Source of the DNA: Salinibius halmophilus
Lineage (GTDB): Bacteria > Pseudomonadota > Gammaproteobacteria > Pseudomonadales > Natronospirillaceae
Assembly (NCBI RefSeq): GCF_003577475.1
Contig: NZ_QPEP01000011.1
Location: forward strand, 62,001 to 126,000
Reading direction: 5' to 3'
Length of the DNA: 64,000 bases
In this document: positions 1 through 9,826 of the stretch, one piece after another
Position numbering within the stretch: position 1 is the stretch's first letter
How the letters are laid out: each line of letters begins with the position of its first letter
Program-made: the position numbers and the translations under genes
Notes under the pieces: model-generated
The model's input: only the letters and a program-made list of their open reading frames with translations
Databases searched by the model: none
Told to the model about the DNA's origin: nothing

Positions 1-1
1 T

Positions 2-1621
2 CAGTACGTCGAGCGCTTTAATCAACAGGTAGACAAAACTGCCCTTACCATTGACCGCATCGAGTCTTTTGGCATTGCCGATACCAATACCAGCCGAGCA
101 CTGCTTAGTCAGTACCAATCATTATTTAACAACCTAGCCAATCGCCAGGTAGAAATTGGGTTAACACCTACCGATGGCCTCTACGGTGGCTTGCGTGCAG
201 CCATTCAGGAAGTAGAAAGTAATTTATCCAACGAGCCCGAGCTGCGCGCCGACATGTTAATGCTTCGCCGCCATGAAAAAGACTTTATGTTGCGCCTAGG
301 TATGAAGTACCTCGATCGTTTTCGACGCGATATAGAAACCTTCCGGGTTAATTTGCGTCAGTTAGACCCGGCCTTACTGCCATTGGTAGACAGCTACCAG
401 CAGCAGTTTGAACAACTGGTTGTAGCCGAGCAAGAAAAAGGCTTAAACGAAGAGAGTGGCTTGCGTGGCGAGTTGCGCACAGCCGCCGCAGGCTTTGAGC
501 AAGAGGTCTTTGATAAGCAGGCGGCTATTGAACAAAGCATTGCCTCGGCTCGCGCCACATTAATCGTTATGATTGTTGTCAGTATCTTTGTGATTGCCAT
601 AGTCGCCGTCGCGCTAACGGTATGGATCTCACAGACCATCCGTAAAAGTGTGCTGGCGTTAATGAAAACAGCGGCAAACCTAGCGAACGACCCAGCGTTA
701 GATGTAACACAAGGCAAAAACGAGCTGGCCTTTTTGCAGCAGGCATTAACAACCTTACATAACAAGTTAGATGCCGCGTTTGCTAATTTTCGTAATGCAG
801 CCCAAGAAATTGAAGCGGTGGCAGCGCGTATTTCATCAGCCGCGCAAGATGTATCGAACACCACGCAGAGTGAGCACGATCAACTTAATCAATCGGCTAC
901 AGCGGTGCATGAGCTCAATACTTCATTTAAAGAGGTGGCTGAGTTAGCGGGCAAAACCTCGGAACTTGTCGGAAGTGTGAATGACCGACTTACCTTCACC
1001 ACCCAAAAATCAAGCATGGCACAAGATTCTATTGGGCAACTGCAAGCCGACTTAAACTCAGCGGTGTCTGCGATTAATCAGCTAAAAGAAGCAAACCAAG
1101 ATACTAGCAAGGTATTAGATGCCATTGAGCAAGTGGCCGAGCAAACCAACTTGCTAGCGCTTAACGCAGCAATCGAGGCAGCCCGGGCCGGCGAAGCAGG
1201 GCGCGGGTTTGCCGTGGTAGCAGATGAAGTGAGGAGTTTGTCGAGTAAAACGTCTGAGAGCACCGAGCATGTGCGGGGTACTCTGCAACACTTCGAAAAG
1301 GTAATTCATGAAGTGGTACGCACCGTTGAGTTGTCGAGCAATCGTGGCAAAGAAGGTGTGCAAGAATCGGAAGGCGCGTTGTTGTTAATTAGAGAAATGA
1401 CCCAAGCTATGGCCGAAGTGAGTATGATGAACTTACAGGTAGCCACAGCTGTTGAACAGCAAAGTGCCGCTGCATCAGAAGTTGATAAGCATGTTGCTGA
1501 GCTACTAGAAGCAGCTCAGCGCGTGCAAGCAAAAACCCAAGAGAGTGACGAGGCGACCAAGGTGCTTGCGCAAGTCGTCGAGCAAATAGGCCACACGCTC
1601 AAAACCTTGGAAGCGAATTAA
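2..1621 (+). CDS. Methyl-accepting chemotaxis protein, 5' end cut by the window edge
   Basis: The reading frame is open from base 2, so the true start lies outside the window; 539 residues are visible. A helical periplasmic region containing the sequence [10 protein letters not shown], typical of helical-bundle ligand-binding domains (HBM/4HB type), is followed by one membrane helix near visible residues 185-210. A HAMP-like linker and the cytoplasmic signalling hairpin come next, with the conserved tip [19 protein letters not shown] around residues 379-397. The protein would pass ligand signals to CheA/CheW. No C-terminal CheR/CheB pentapeptide is present. Its TAA overlaps the TAA of convergent feoB by two bases (1619-1620). 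The ligand cannot be told. Confidence 0.93.
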   Translation, partial: QYVERFNQQVDKTALTIDRIESFGIADTNTSRALLSQYQSLFNNLANRQVEIGLTPTDGLYGGLRAAIQEVESNLSNEPELRADMLMLRRHEKDFMLRLGMKYLDRFRRDIETFRVNLRQLDPALLPLVDSYQQQFEQLVVAEQEKGLNEESGLRGELRTAAAGFEQEVFDKQAAIEQSIASARATLIVMIVVSIFVIAIVAVALTVWISQTIRKSVLALMKTAANLANDPALDVTQGKNELAFLQQALTTLHNKLDAAFANFRNAAQEIEAVAARISSAAQDVSNTTQSEHDQLNQSATAVHELNTSFKEVAELAGKTSELVGSVNDRLTFTTQKSSMAQDSIGQLQADLNSAVSAINQLKEANQDTSKVLDAIEQVAEQTNLLALNAAIEAARAGEAGRGFAVVADEVRSLSSKTSESTEHVRGTLQHFEKVIHEVVRTVELSSNRGKEGVQESEGALLLIREMTQAMAEVSMMNLQVATAVEQQSAAASEVDKHVAELLEAAQRVQAKTQESDEATKVLAQVVEQIGHTLKTLEAN

Positions 1622-3672
1622 TCTAGTTGGCGCAGAGGGATCTGTTCTTCGACCACCATATACTTTGCTAGTAACTTAAAACAGGCGGCGGCTACCAGCC
1701 AGCCAACAATAATTAGCCCGCCGCTGACAAGTGCTTGGCTAAACAGCTGACTAGCTTGATAGATGGTCATTGCCACTAAATAAGCCACGCCTGTGGTCCA
1801 GCAAACGGCAATAATGGTCCAGCGCCTTCCTGCCTCGCGATAAATGGCGGCAATGGTAGCGCTACATGGTGTGTATAGAAGAATAAACGCTAGGTAAGAG
1901 AAAGCGGCCGACACACCACTAAAAGCAACAGTTAAGCGGCCTAGCGTATCCAGTTGCACCCCTTGTTCGGTTGCCGCAGTTGCTTGATTGTCTACTGCGC
2001 CAATCGAAATACCCAGTGGGTCGGCCAATGCCCCCGTTAAGCCGAACAAGTTGTCCCTAATCGATGCAACCGCCTGTCGAACTTGTACGAAAGGCGCCTC
2101 GGCGGCTTCTTCAGTTGTGGTAGGGCTGTAGAGTGTATCTAATGTGCCTACTACCGCTTCTTTGGCTAATACACCAGTGAATAACCCTACCGCGGCAGGC
2201 CAGTTACTCGCTTCAATGCCAATAGGCTGAAAGGCAGGGGCAATGATTTTGCCGACATTGGCAAGCAGGCTTTGCTCAGGTTGCTCTGGGTGCCACTGAC
2301 CTTGATGATTAAATCCAGCCAGCGTATTAATCACCAATACCATGGGTACAATCACCTTGCCGGCTCGCCAGATAAATTGTTTTAAGCGCCGCCAAGTCGT
2401 GCGCCACAACGAGCGCAAACTCGGGAAATGATAAGCCGGTAGTTCCAGAATAAATGGCTGTCTGGCGGCTTGGTTTAAGTTTCTGTTTAGCAGCACGGCC
2501 GTCACAACCGACACGAGTATGCCCAACAGGTACAAGGCAAATACCGCGTTTTGGCCGTTTTGTGGGAAAAACGCAGTGGCAAATAGCGCATAAACTGGTA
2601 AGCGTGCACCACAAGAAATAAATGGCGCCATCATCATGGTAATCAATCGATCACGTTTGTTCGGCAGTGTTCTAGTCGCCGAAATCGCTGGTACGTTACA
2701 GCCAAAACCCATTAATAAGGGAACAAAGGCGCTGCCCGATAGCCCAAGTCGCGATAACAGGCGGTCCATAACAAACGCCACGCGCGCCATGTAACCACTG
2801 TCTTCTAATACCCCCAAAAATAAGTACAAGAAAAACAACACAGGAATAAAGGTTGCAACCGTTTGTATGCCTCCTCCTATGCCGTTGGCTAATGAACCAG
2901 ACAACGCCGCAGGCAGGCCAATGAACGAGCCAATGGCTGATATGCCATCAACAAAGATCAAGCCTGCCATAATGTCGAAGAAATCAATAAAAGCGCTGGC
3001 AAAATGCACGGCAAAGAAAAACATCGCATACATAGCGAGTAGAAAGAACGGGTAGGCTAGCCATGGGTGCAGCAGAATTTGGTCTATTTGGGCGCTCTTA
3101 CCCGCTCGACCCACTGCCTTGGTGGCAAGCTGAGCAATCTCATCACTTTTGCGCACCAAGCCCTCTTGGCACTGATTGGTCACATTGATTACTTGGCCTT
3201 GTGGGGGTGAATCGAGCAGTGCTTCAAGCTGAGCGATGCCTTCGCCAGTTTTGGCAGAAAGCGCCACCACAGGGGCGCCAAGTTCGTCGCTTAACACATC
3301 TAAGTCAATATGAATGCCGCGCGCCCGCGCTTTATCCATCATGTTTAGCACTACAATCACTGGCCGACCCGTGGCAATCAGCTGCTGGGTTAACAATAGT
3401 GAGCGACTTAGCTGCGTGGCGTTAATAACATTGATGATGGCGGGTGCCCGTTTGAGTGCTGCCGCAGCCGTTTGAATATCTATCCCCACCGATGCAGGTG
3501 GGTAGAGATCATAGAGCCCAGGAATGTCGGTAATTTGATGGCCGGCGAAATCGCCCTGACAAAGCTCAACGGTAACCCCCGACCAATTGCCTTCGCGCTG
3601 GTGTTTGCCCGTTAGGCGATTAAAAAGCGTTGTTTTGCCGCAATTTGGCGCGCCAGTGAGGTAATAGTTCAT
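1618..3672 (-). CDS. feoB: Ferrous iron transport protein B
   Basis: Inner-membrane Fe(II) transporter with an N-terminal G domain. Visible motifs are the P-loop GAPNCGKT (residues 7-14), G3 DIPG (49-52) and G4 NMMD (110-113), followed by Gate-type multi-helix membrane segments. The start ATG at 3672 gives 684 residues and overlaps the feoA stop as ATGA, which implies translational coupling. A longer frame reaches 3699, but it lies inside feoA and is not needed. The protein is somewhat shorter than the approximately 770-residue enterobacterial FeoB. No feoC follows; the next gene is convergent. Confidence 0.97.
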   Translation of the reverse strand: MNYYLTGAPNCGKTTLFNRLTGKHQREGNWSGVTVELCQGDFAGHQITDIPGLYDLYPPASVGIDIQTAAAALKRAPAIINVINATQLSRSLLLTQQLIATGRPVIVVLNMMDKARARGIHIDLDVLSDELGAPVVALSAKTGEGIAQLEALLDSPPQGQVINVTNQCQEGLVRKSDEIAQLATKAVGRAGKSAQIDQILLHPWLAYPFFLLAMYAMFFFAVHFASAFIDFFDIMAGLIFVDGISAIGSFIGLPAALSGSLANGIGGGIQTVATFIPVLFFLYLFLGVLEDSGYMARVAFVMDRLLSRLGLSGSAFVPLLMGFGCNVPAISATRTLPNKRDRLITMMMAPFISCGARLPVYALFATAFFPQNGQNAVFALYLLGILVSVVTAVLLNRNLNQAARQPFILELPAYHFPSLRSLWRTTWRRLKQFIWRAGKVIVPMVLVINTLAGFNHQGQWHPEQPEQSLLANVGKIIAPAFQPIGIEASNWPAAVGLFTGVLAKEAVVGTLDTLYSPTTTEEAAEAPFVQVRQAVASIRDNLFGLTGALADPLGISIGAVDNQATAATEQGVQLDTLGRLTVAFSGVSAAFSYLAFILLYTPCSATIAAIYREAGRRWTIIAVCWTTGVAYLVAMTIYQASQLFSQALVSGGLIIVGWLVAAACFKLLAKYMVVEEQIPLRQLD

Positions 3673-3893
3673 GCTTGCTCCCAATCGATACCCTGGCATT
3701 CACTCTGGCGAAGCGCTAAGTTGATGCCTCGAAACTGAATTTCTATCGGATCTCCCAACGGCGCCCGGCGAACCACCTGCACCAAAGTTCCTGGGGTTAA
3801 CCCAATGGCTGTGAGCTGTTGGCTGTAGGAATTAGACTGGTGATACTGGCGCAGTATGACTTGCTGACCAGGTTGAAGTTGCGACGTGTTCAT
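3669..3893 (-). CDS. feoA: Ferrous iron transport protein A
   Basis: A 74-residue SH3-like cytosolic partner of FeoB, recognisable by its size, by the segment GLTPGTLVQVVRRAPLGDP and by its position directly upstream of feoB with a 4-base overlap. FeoA proteins are thought to modulate the G domain of FeoB. A Fur-like operator lies 27 bp upstream of its ATG, so the pair is probably expressed when iron is scarce. Confidence 0.95.
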   Translation of the reverse strand: MNTSQLQPGQQVILRQYHQSNSYSQQLTAIGLTPGTLVQVVRRAPLGDPIEIQFRGINLALRQSECQGIDWEQA

Positions 3894-3919
3894 TGCAGGC
3901 TACCAAGAGACGATTATTA

Positions 3920-3938
3920 CGTAATGATAATAATTCCC
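3920..3938. promoter_or_regulatory. Putative Fur box upstream of feoAB
   Basis: The 19 bases match the Fur consensus GATAATGATAATCATTATC at 14 of 19 positions, with the central TAATGATAAT intact. The site sits 27 bp before the feoA start codon, where a repressor would block transcription. The family rule (Fur represses feo) is established; the site itself is a pattern match only. Confidence 0.7.
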
Positions 3939-4057
3939 ATCACGATTCAGCATTCTGACCTAGCTCAATAAAGCGCCATTCAAGCTAGTCAATCACTGCA
4001 AGTTGCCATCTACTTATCACTGAGCGCGTAGTAAGCATTAATAAAGGAGGAAAAACC

Positions 4058-4591
4058 ATGCGAAGATTAATGAGTTTCATTGCAGTAGTAAGTGCCTTTT
4101 GGCTGAGTGGCTGTGTGAGCATTCCAGAGGGAATAACGCCGGTAAGTAACTTTGATAAAGAGCGCTATTTGGGTACTTGGTACGAGATTGCTCGCTACGA
4201 CAACCGCTTTGAGCGCAATCTGGAAGCCGTAACCGCTACTTATTTAGAGCGCGAGGATGGCGGCGTGCGGGTATTAAACCGTGGCTGGAATACAAAAAAA
4301 GAGCGTTGGGACGATATTGAAGGCAAGGCTTATTTTGTTGGCGACTCAGATGTTGGCGCCCTAAAAGTGTCGTTTTTTGGCCCATTCTACAGCGCCTACA
4401 ACGTGTTTGAGCTAGATGATGGCTATGAGTACGCCCTGGTGACCGCATCCGACCGTGATTACTTCTGGCTATTAACGCGGGAACCTCAGCCATCTGAAGC
4501 GCGAGTAGAGCGATTGGTCGCCATAGCCGAGGCGAATGGATTTGATCGTGAGCAAATGCTGTTTATTGACCAAAGCCGCAATATTGATTAA
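4058..4591 (+). CDS. blc: Outer-membrane lipocalin (Blc family)
   Basis: 177 residues with a lipoprotein signal ending in the lipobox LSGC (Cys19), so the mature protein is probably lipid-anchored. The lipocalin signature follows: YLGTWYEIARYDNRFER (first conserved region, GxW) and a later YALVTASDRDYFWLLTREP. Bacterial Blc proteins bind lysophospholipids or fatty acids and are linked to membrane stress. A strong ribosome-binding site, AAAGGAGG, precedes the ATG. It is a monocistronic gene between divergent feoA and a repeat element. Confidence 0.93.
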   Translation: MRRLMSFIAVVSAFWLSGCVSIPEGITPVSNFDKERYLGTWYEIARYDNRFERNLEAVTATYLEREDGGVRVLNRGWNTKKERWDDIEGKAYFVGDSDVGALKVSFFGPFYSAYNVFELDDGYEYALVTASDRDYFWLLTREPQPSEARVERLVAIAEANGFDREQMLFIDQSRNID

Positions 4592-4616
4592 TACCTCGCA
4601 ACAATCGCTACTAACG

Positions 4617-4832
4617 CTAGGTGACTACAATGTTCGATATGAGACCGTCACCCGCAGGGAGCGGGTGTCGAGGCTACATGGGTAAAAGCCGATGCGTAAG
4701 CAACAAACGTATGAGATACGTTTGTAGGCTTGAACGACAGTGCATGGAAGCACTGGCTGGAAGCCCACGCAGGGATGTTTACAACGGCTCTTCGCGGCGC
4801 CGTGTCGAATAGCGAATTTTGTAGTCGCCAAG
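4617..4832 (+). repeat. Three-hairpin dispersed repeat, full-length copy A
   Basis: The core runs from GAGACCGTCACC (4641) to GCCGTGTCG (4799-4807). It holds three hairpins: CACCCGC/GCGGGTG (4649-4655 with 4661-4667), CAAACGTAT/ATACGTTTG (4704-4712 with 4716-4724) and CAGTGC/GCACTG (4738-4743 with 4750-4755). The core is bracketed by an imperfect inverted repeat, 4617-4640 with 4809-4832, matching at about 19 of 24 positions. Related copies lie at 47.2-47.4, 50.3-50.6 and 56.8 kb. The element fills the 325-bp gap between blc and hisC. Apparent coding frames through it, including an upstream extension of hisC, are not believed. Confidence 0.9.
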
Positions 4833-4916
4833 TTACCTCGATTTAATAGCATTGCCCCTTTGGCAAGGTTTAGAAGGGCTGGTAAACTGCCGGCTCCTTC
4901 TATTAAGGTGATTGCA

Positions 4917-5975
4917 ATGAGTAAATATTGGAGTGCTCAGGTTGCTGAGTTAAAGCCCTATGTTCCGGGTGAGCAGCCAAAGTCGCAGAATTTAATCAAA
5001 CTCAACACTAACGAGAATCCTTATGGCCCATCGCCTAAGGTGTTAGAAGCAATCGCTGCTCATTGTGACCATCGCCTAAGACTGTACCCAGAGCCAACCA
5101 GCTTAGCGGTGCGTGAAGCTTTGGCAGAAGCTAACGGCTTGCGCCCAGAGGAAGTATTTGTAGGCAATGGTTCTGATGAAGTGCTCGCGCATGTGTTTCA
5201 GGGGTTATTGAAACAAAATAAACCGCTGCGCTTCCCAGACATTTCTTACAGTTTTTACCCTGTTTATTGTGGATTATTTAACGTCGCCAGCGAGCTGGTG
5301 CCGCTAAAGCAAGACTATCGTATTGATGTGGATGCTATGGCGAACAATGAGGGCCCAGTTATTTTGCCAAACCCGAATGCGCCAACAGGTATTTTGTTGT
5401 CGCTCGCGGAAATTGAGCGCTTGTGCTTAATGAATGTTGACTATGCCGTGGTAATCGACGAGGCCTACATCGACTTTGGCGGTGAGTCGGCAACAACACT
5501 TATTGCCAAGCACCCTAACTTATTAGTTGTGCAAACTTTCTCCAAGTCAAAAAGCTTGGCGGGTATGCGTATTGGTGCCGCCTATGGGCAAGCGCATTTA
5601 ATCGAAGCTTTGGTGCGTGTGAAGGACAGCTTCAACAGCTATCCATTAGATATGCTGGCACAAGCTGCGGCTATTGCTGCAACCAAAGACCAAGCTTATT
5701 ACGATGAATGTAATCAAAAAGTCATTGCGGCGCGTGACTGGTTAACCACAGAGCTAGAAGCGTTAGGCTTTAATGTGTTGCCATCGCATGCAAACTTTGT
5801 TTTTGCCCGCCCGCCAGCTGGCAATGCAGAAGCTGTTCAGCAAGCCCTGCGCGAGCAGAGCATTATCGTGCGCTATTTTAATAAGCCGCGCTTGAATGAA
5901 CATTTGCGCATCACTATTGGTTCACAACTAGAGTGTGAGGCACTAGTGAACGCCCTGAAACAGATCATTCATTGA
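4917..5975 (+). CDS. hisC: Histidinol-phosphate aminotransferase
   Basis: 352-residue PLP-dependent class I/II aminotransferase. It carries NPNAPTG, the DEAYIDF segment and the Schiff-base lysine in the sequence FSKSKSLAGMRIG (Lys210). It converts imidazole-acetol phosphate and glutamate to histidinol phosphate in histidine synthesis; HisC2-type relatives can also act on aromatic amino acids. The ATG at 4917 is chosen because AGGTG precedes it and the encoded MSKYWSAQVAEL start fits the family. The frame is open upstream, but that part is repeat DNA. It stands alone, not in a his operon. Confidence 0.93.
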   Translation: MSKYWSAQVAELKPYVPGEQPKSQNLIKLNTNENPYGPSPKVLEAIAAHCDHRLRLYPEPTSLAVREALAEANGLRPEEVFVGNGSDEVLAHVFQGLLKQNKPLRFPDISYSFYPVYCGLFNVASELVPLKQDYRIDVDAMANNEGPVILPNPNAPTGILLSLAEIERLCLMNVDYAVVIDEAYIDFGGESATTLIAKHPNLLVVQTFSKSKSLAGMRIGAAYGQAHLIEALVRVKDSFNSYPLDMLAQAAAIAATKDQAYYDECNQKVIAARDWLTTELEALGFNVLPSHANFVFARPPAGNAEAVQQALREQSIIVRYFNKPRLNEHLRITIGSQLECEALVNALKQIIH

Positions 5976-6045
5976 TATGGCTCGCTACTTTATTTAAATA
6001 TCCGGCTAGAGTACTGACATGGTCATCAATTACGAGGTTTTGAAC

Positions 6046-6225
6046 ATGTCAGTGCAAGCCGATGCATTGCTCCACACCCAACTGCTCACTTTGTTACGCG
6101 AACTTCATGGCACTGCCTTGCGAGCTAGCTTAACAACCGATGATGATTCGCAAGCTACAGTCATGACCGAGCTTGCCGAGCAAGCATATTTTTACCAACA
6201 AAAGCTGGTTGCTGGAGAGCAGTAG
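6046..6225 (+). CDS. Small hypothetical protein
   Basis: 59 residues from an ATG preceded by ACGAGG; an in-frame ATG at 6019 would add nine residues. The sequence is helical and acidic in its second half, with no signal peptide, membrane segment or recognised family. It sits between hisC and the GH20 gene, ending 26 bp before the latter, which would suit an operon. It could be a spurious frame, but the ribosome-binding site and tight spacing favour a real gene. Confidence 0.5.
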   Translation: MSVQADALLHTQLLTLLRELHGTALRASLTTDDDSQATVMTELAEQAYFYQQKLVAGEQ

Positions 6226-6251
6226 CAAGCAGCCGTGAAGAGGCTGCGCCA

Positions 6252-7559
6252 ATGAATCGCTCCATCCTACTAGCACTGCTTCTACCCATTGTTGCAAGTG
6301 CTAGTATTTTGCCATCATTCCCTCAGTTAGATGCTTGGCAGCAGGATTATTATCAGTACCTTTCAGCTGGGGCTCAGCAGGGCGATGCATGGCAAACTCA
6401 ATATCAATCTAGCTGGCAGCCGAGTCAATTTTCCGTAAAGCCAAGTGAGCAAGTGCTTGCTTATGGCGGCAAGGAAGGATTGGTTGCTGGGTTATCCTAT
6501 ATTGCTCAGCAGTGGCATTTTGATCAGCCGCTAGTTCAGCATCAATCTACTGCTTATTACCCATGGCGCGGGTTAATGATTGATGTGGCGCGTAACAAAC
6601 GCAGTGAAGCCTGGCTACTGAACCTAGTCGATGAAATGGCAGCACTAGGGCTGAATCGTTTACATCTGCACCTCACCGACGATCAAGGCTGGCGCATTCC
6701 AATCCCTGGTTGGCCTAACTTAATTACTGTTGGCAGCGATAACTCTGTGAGAGGCGGGGCTGGCAGTGGTTATTATTCTACCGAGTTTTTAGGGCAGCTC
6801 GTTGCGAAAGCCCAATCATTGGGCGTGGTGATTGTGCCCGAGGTAGATATGCCGGGGCATATACTATCTGCTTTGGTCAGTTACCCCGAGCTGGCTTGTG
6901 AGGGCGCGCGCACCACCCATTATCAAGGCATGCAGGTGGGGTTCTCCAAACTATGCTTAACCGATAAGTGGGACCTTAGCACTGAGTTTGCCGCCGATGT
7001 ACTCGATGAGCTAATGCGCGTGTTTCCATCACCTTGGATACACATTGGTGGCGATGAAGTAGAAAGCCCGCGCTATGGTGACTTTATGCGTTGGTCCGCT
7101 GATTATCTAGCAGGTAATGGCCGCTGGATGATTGGTTGGCACGAAGTGTTAAACAGCGGTGAGCTGCCAAACAATGTGGTTGTTCAGTGGTGGCGAGATG
7201 ATCACTGGCCTGAGTTGGCAAAAGCACAGCAACTCGCGTTGATCCAGTCGCCATGCGATTACCTATATTTTGACCATGGTGAAACACCTAAAGAACGCAA
7301 TGTTGTAACCTGGTGTCATCCTCAAACAGGGTTACCAATTGAAAAGGTTGCCCAGATGGATCCTCGCCAACATGATAGTTGGGGCATAGAAGCAGCCTTG
7401 TGGGGAGAATTTTTAGAATCTGATGAAATCGCTGACGACCGCTTGTGGCCTAGGCTAATCGTTGCGTCACGGCTGGCTTGGTTCGGTGAGCTAGCGCCGG
7501 ATTGGTCACAGAATGTTAATGACTATCAAACTTGGCTGTATGAACGTAAACCTAACTGA
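6252..7559 (+). CDS. Glycoside hydrolase family 20 beta-N-acetylhexosaminidase
   Basis: 435 residues with an N-terminal secretion signal (about 17 residues). The GH20 fold shows as YPWRGLMIDVARN, LHLHLTDDQGWRI and the catalytic pair in HIGGDEVE (Asp268-Glu269), the acid/base and oxazoline-stabilising residues of the family. It would release terminal N-acetylglucosamine or N-acetylgalactosamine, for example from chitin oligosaccharides or peptidoglycan fragments. It is much shorter than multi-domain chitobiases: the usual N-terminal GH20b domain is reduced and no C-terminal domain is present. Confidence 0.9.
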   Translation: MNRSILLALLLPIVASASILPSFPQLDAWQQDYYQYLSAGAQQGDAWQTQYQSSWQPSQFSVKPSEQVLAYGGKEGLVAGLSYIAQQWHFDQPLVQHQSTAYYPWRGLMIDVARNKRSEAWLLNLVDEMAALGLNRLHLHLTDDQGWRIPIPGWPNLITVGSDNSVRGGAGSGYYSTEFLGQLVAKAQSLGVVIVPEVDMPGHILSALVSYPELACEGARTTHYQGMQVGFSKLCLTDKWDLSTEFAADVLDELMRVFPSPWIHIGGDEVESPRYGDFMRWSADYLAGNGRWMIGWHEVLNSGELPNNVVVQWWRDDHWPELAKAQQLALIQSPCDYLYFDHGETPKERNVVTWCHPQTGLPIEKVAQMDPRQHDSWGIEAALWGEFLESDEIADDRLWPRLIVASRLAWFGELAPDWSQNVNDYQTWLYERKPN

Positions 7560-7631
7560 TAGGATTTAACAACTCGCCAAGACAGGCGGCTTTGGTTAAC
7601 CTTTTGGGTTATCAGTATTAGGAGATAAATA

Positions 7632-8237
7632 ATGAAAAAAATATTGCTATCGATGGCCGCAACTGTGCTTGCCACTGGCGCACTAGCCGCTGACTTTGTA
7701 GCTGGCACACACTACCAGGTAGTTGGTGAAACAGCGACGGCTAAAGACGAAGTACGTTTGTACTTCAGCTACAACTGTGGTTTCTGTAATACCTTCGATC
7801 CAACTTATGAAGACATGGAAGAGATTCTAGAAACTAACGAATCGCCTGTTGCTGTTGAGCGTACACACGTAGACTTCGTTGGTCGCAATGGTCGTGATAT
7901 GACTTGGGCGCGTTCAATGGGCCACTTACTAGGCGTTGAGCACAAAGTTGGCCCATTAATCTTCAATGCAATCCATGTTGAGAAGCGAAGCTTAAGCCGC
8001 GACGACGTACGCGATTTATTTATTAGCGTAGGCGTTGATGGTGAAGAATTTGATTCAACAGCAAAAAGCTTCGCTTTGGCAGGCTTAGAAACTCAGCAAC
8101 GCAAACAAACAGTTGATGCAGAAATTCGTGGTGTGCCAACGGTGATTATCAACGGCAAATACCAAGTTGACCGCCGTAACGTTAACACAGCTGAAGACCT
8201 AGCTGAGTTAGTTGATTACCTAGCAACGCTAGACTAA
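7632..8237 (+). CDS. dsbA: DsbA-like periplasmic thiol:disulfide interchange protein
   Basis: 201 residues with a signal peptide cleaved near ALA-A (residue 19-20). It has a thioredoxin active site CGFC (Cys49-Cys52) and a cis-proline loop RGVPTVIING. DsbA enzymes introduce disulfides into exported proteins. The dipeptide between the cysteines is GF rather than the PH of E. coli DsbA, so the redox potential may differ. A ribosome-binding site, AGGAG, lies just ahead, and a strong intrinsic terminator ends the unit 33 bp downstream. Confidence 0.88.
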   Translation: MKKILLSMAATVLATGALAADFVAGTHYQVVGETATAKDEVRLYFSYNCGFCNTFDPTYEDMEEILETNESPVAVERTHVDFVGRNGRDMTWARSMGHLLGVEHKVGPLIFNAIHVEKRSLSRDDVRDLFISVGVDGEEFDSTAKSFALAGLETQQRKQTVDAEIRGVPTVIINGKYQVDRRNVNTAEDLAELVDYLATLD

Positions 8238-8269
8238 TCAAAACCGTTAGTAGATTAGTTAACGTAAAA

Positions 8270-8294
8270 AACAGCCCGCGGGCTGTTTTTTTTT
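8270..8294 (+). terminator. Rho-independent terminator after dsbA
   Basis: A perfect GC-rich stem, ACAGCCCG/CGGGCTGT, is followed by a run of nine to ten T. It separates dsbA from tatD. Confidence 0.92.
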
Positions 8295-8341
8295 AACTTG
8301 ATTTGGGTACACTGCCCGCCACTATGCTAGCCGGAGGCATT

Positions 8342-9142
8342 ATGGCCAAGCGCGATATTCCAGTTTATTCGCATCCAATTATTGAAACCCACTGTCACCT
8401 TGATTACTTAGAAGGTGATGAACTAAGCGCAGTGGTGAGTGCTGCACAAGCAGTGAATGTTGAACAACTGATTACCATTGCCGTATCGCCAGGCAACCTC
8501 AGCACAGTTCGCCAGATTGCCGGGCAGTTTGATAATGTTTTCTGCACTCAGGGTGTGCACCCGCATGAAGCAGAAGACTACAACGACGACGTAGACAGTG
8601 AGATTCGCCAACATTTAGCAGATAGCAAGGTTGTAGCAGTTGGTGAAATCGGCCTAGATTATTTTTACGACCATGCTGACCGAAAACAGCAGCAAATCGC
8701 TTTCGAGCGTCAGCTGCAAATTGCCTGCGAAGCCGATTTACCCATTGTGGTGCATGCTCGCGATGCCGATGACGACACGCAAGCGATTCTTCGCAACTTT
8801 AGCACCCCATTAAAACGCAAAGGCGTTATTCATAGTTTTACCGCTGGCGTTGAACTGGCCGAGTTCTGCTTGTCAGAGGGCTTTCATTTAGGCTTTAACG
8901 GCATTATTACGTTTAATAAAGCTGAGAATGTTCGCGATATTGTGCGCCTTACGCCTATTGAGCAAATGCTTGTAGAAACCGACAGCCCTTACCTAACCCC
9001 AGTGCCGTATCGTGGCAAGCCAAATCAACCTAAGTATGTACCCTTTGTTTGTGAAAAAATTGCCGAAATTAAAGGGGTGACTGTAGAGTCCTTGCTGCCT
9101 GAGTTATACCAAAACTCTAAGCAAGTATTTAAATTGCCATAG
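8342..9142 (+). CDS. tatD: TatD-family metal-dependent hydrolase (3'-5' DNase-like)
   Basis: 266 residues of the amidohydrolase/TIM-barrel TatD family: ETHCHLDYLEG, GEIGLDYFYD, VHARDAD and the closing ETDSPYLTPVPYRGKPNQP. Metal-ligand histidines and acidic residues are in place. TatD-type proteins act as metal-dependent nucleases or D-aminoacyl-tRNA deacylase-like enzymes; which subfamily (TatD, YcfH or YjjV) is not certain. The ATG at 8342 follows GGAGG; in-frame starts at 8303 (TTG) and 8324 (ATG) are less likely. Confidence 0.88.
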   Translation: MAKRDIPVYSHPIIETHCHLDYLEGDELSAVVSAAQAVNVEQLITIAVSPGNLSTVRQIAGQFDNVFCTQGVHPHEAEDYNDDVDSEIRQHLADSKVVAVGEIGLDYFYDHADRKQQQIAFERQLQIACEADLPIVVHARDADDDTQAILRNFSTPLKRKGVIHSFTAGVELAEFCLSEGFHLGFNGIITFNKAENVRDIVRLTPIEQMLVETDSPYLTPVPYRGKPNQPKYVPFVCEKIAEIKGVTVESLLPELYQNSKQVFKLP

Positions 9143-9203
9143 TTGAGGAAGCTGACAAGTGCGCTGTGGTCTGCCAATCTATAGCTAGAACTGGGAGATC
9201 ACT

Positions 9204-9728
9204 ATGAAAAAAGTAATTCTGCTCGTCGCACTGATCAGTGGTAGCGCAATGGCGGCACCCAATACCCTGATGGGTGGCGGCGATGGTTATTGGGGATGGC
9301 TAATAAGCCCCGAGTTGCGCGTACTGCCAAACGGCTTAGGCGTTGGTGGTAAACTAGCGTTAGCCCGCTATGAGGGAGACCACGGCTTACTGATTGGTGG
9401 TCAATTCAACCTGCATCAACTAGGTGACCCGGGCACCGACATTAGCATGACACAGTATGGCCTGATGCTTGGTTATCGCTACATGCCCTACCAAGTTGCA
9501 CATTGGGATACCGAAGTCGTATTAGGTCAGATCAGTCAAAATGATGGCAATGGTGCTGCTACGGCATTTGCTGGAGAACTCAGTGGTACTTGGAAAGTCA
9601 ATGTGCATCCCAATATTCAGGTGGGGGTGGGCTTAGCCGCGATAGTTAGTGGCCAACCTGATAGCGATACCATTGCAGCGGTTGAAACCCTTGCTGGGCG
9701 ATTGGTTTTTGAATTTGGAAAGTTTTAA
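9204..9728 (+). CDS. Predicted exported beta-barrel-like outer-membrane protein
   Basis: 174 residues with a clear signal peptide ending SAMA-A (residue 18). The mature part is rich in glycine, aromatic residues and alternating hydrophobic strands (GVGGKLALARYEG, GLMLGYRYMP, GELSGTWKVNV), and the protein ends in Phe-Gly-Lys-Phe. An aromatic C-terminus is common in outer-membrane barrels. A ribosome-binding site, GGGAGA, precedes the ATG. No specific family is recognised; a small OmpW/YfaZ-like barrel is the likeliest fold. Confidence 0.65.
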   Translation: MKKVILLVALISGSAMAAPNTLMGGGDGYWGWLISPELRVLPNGLGVGGKLALARYEGDHGLLIGGQFNLHQLGDPGTDISMTQYGLMLGYRYMPYQVAHWDTEVVLGQISQNDGNGAATAFAGELSGTWKVNVHPNIQVGVGLAAIVSGQPDSDTIAAVETLAGRLVFEFGKF

Positions 9729-9826
9729 AGCTTAACAAAACTGTTTCAAAATCATCCATTTAGCCCAGCAAAATACCATTGATGAACTATAGTGAATGTA
9801 GATTGTAGCGTTTGACGAGGTTGTCA

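Noticed and set aside
4740-4916. Upstream extension of hisC
   Set aside because: It runs through the three-hairpin repeat; AGGTG and the family start fit 4917.
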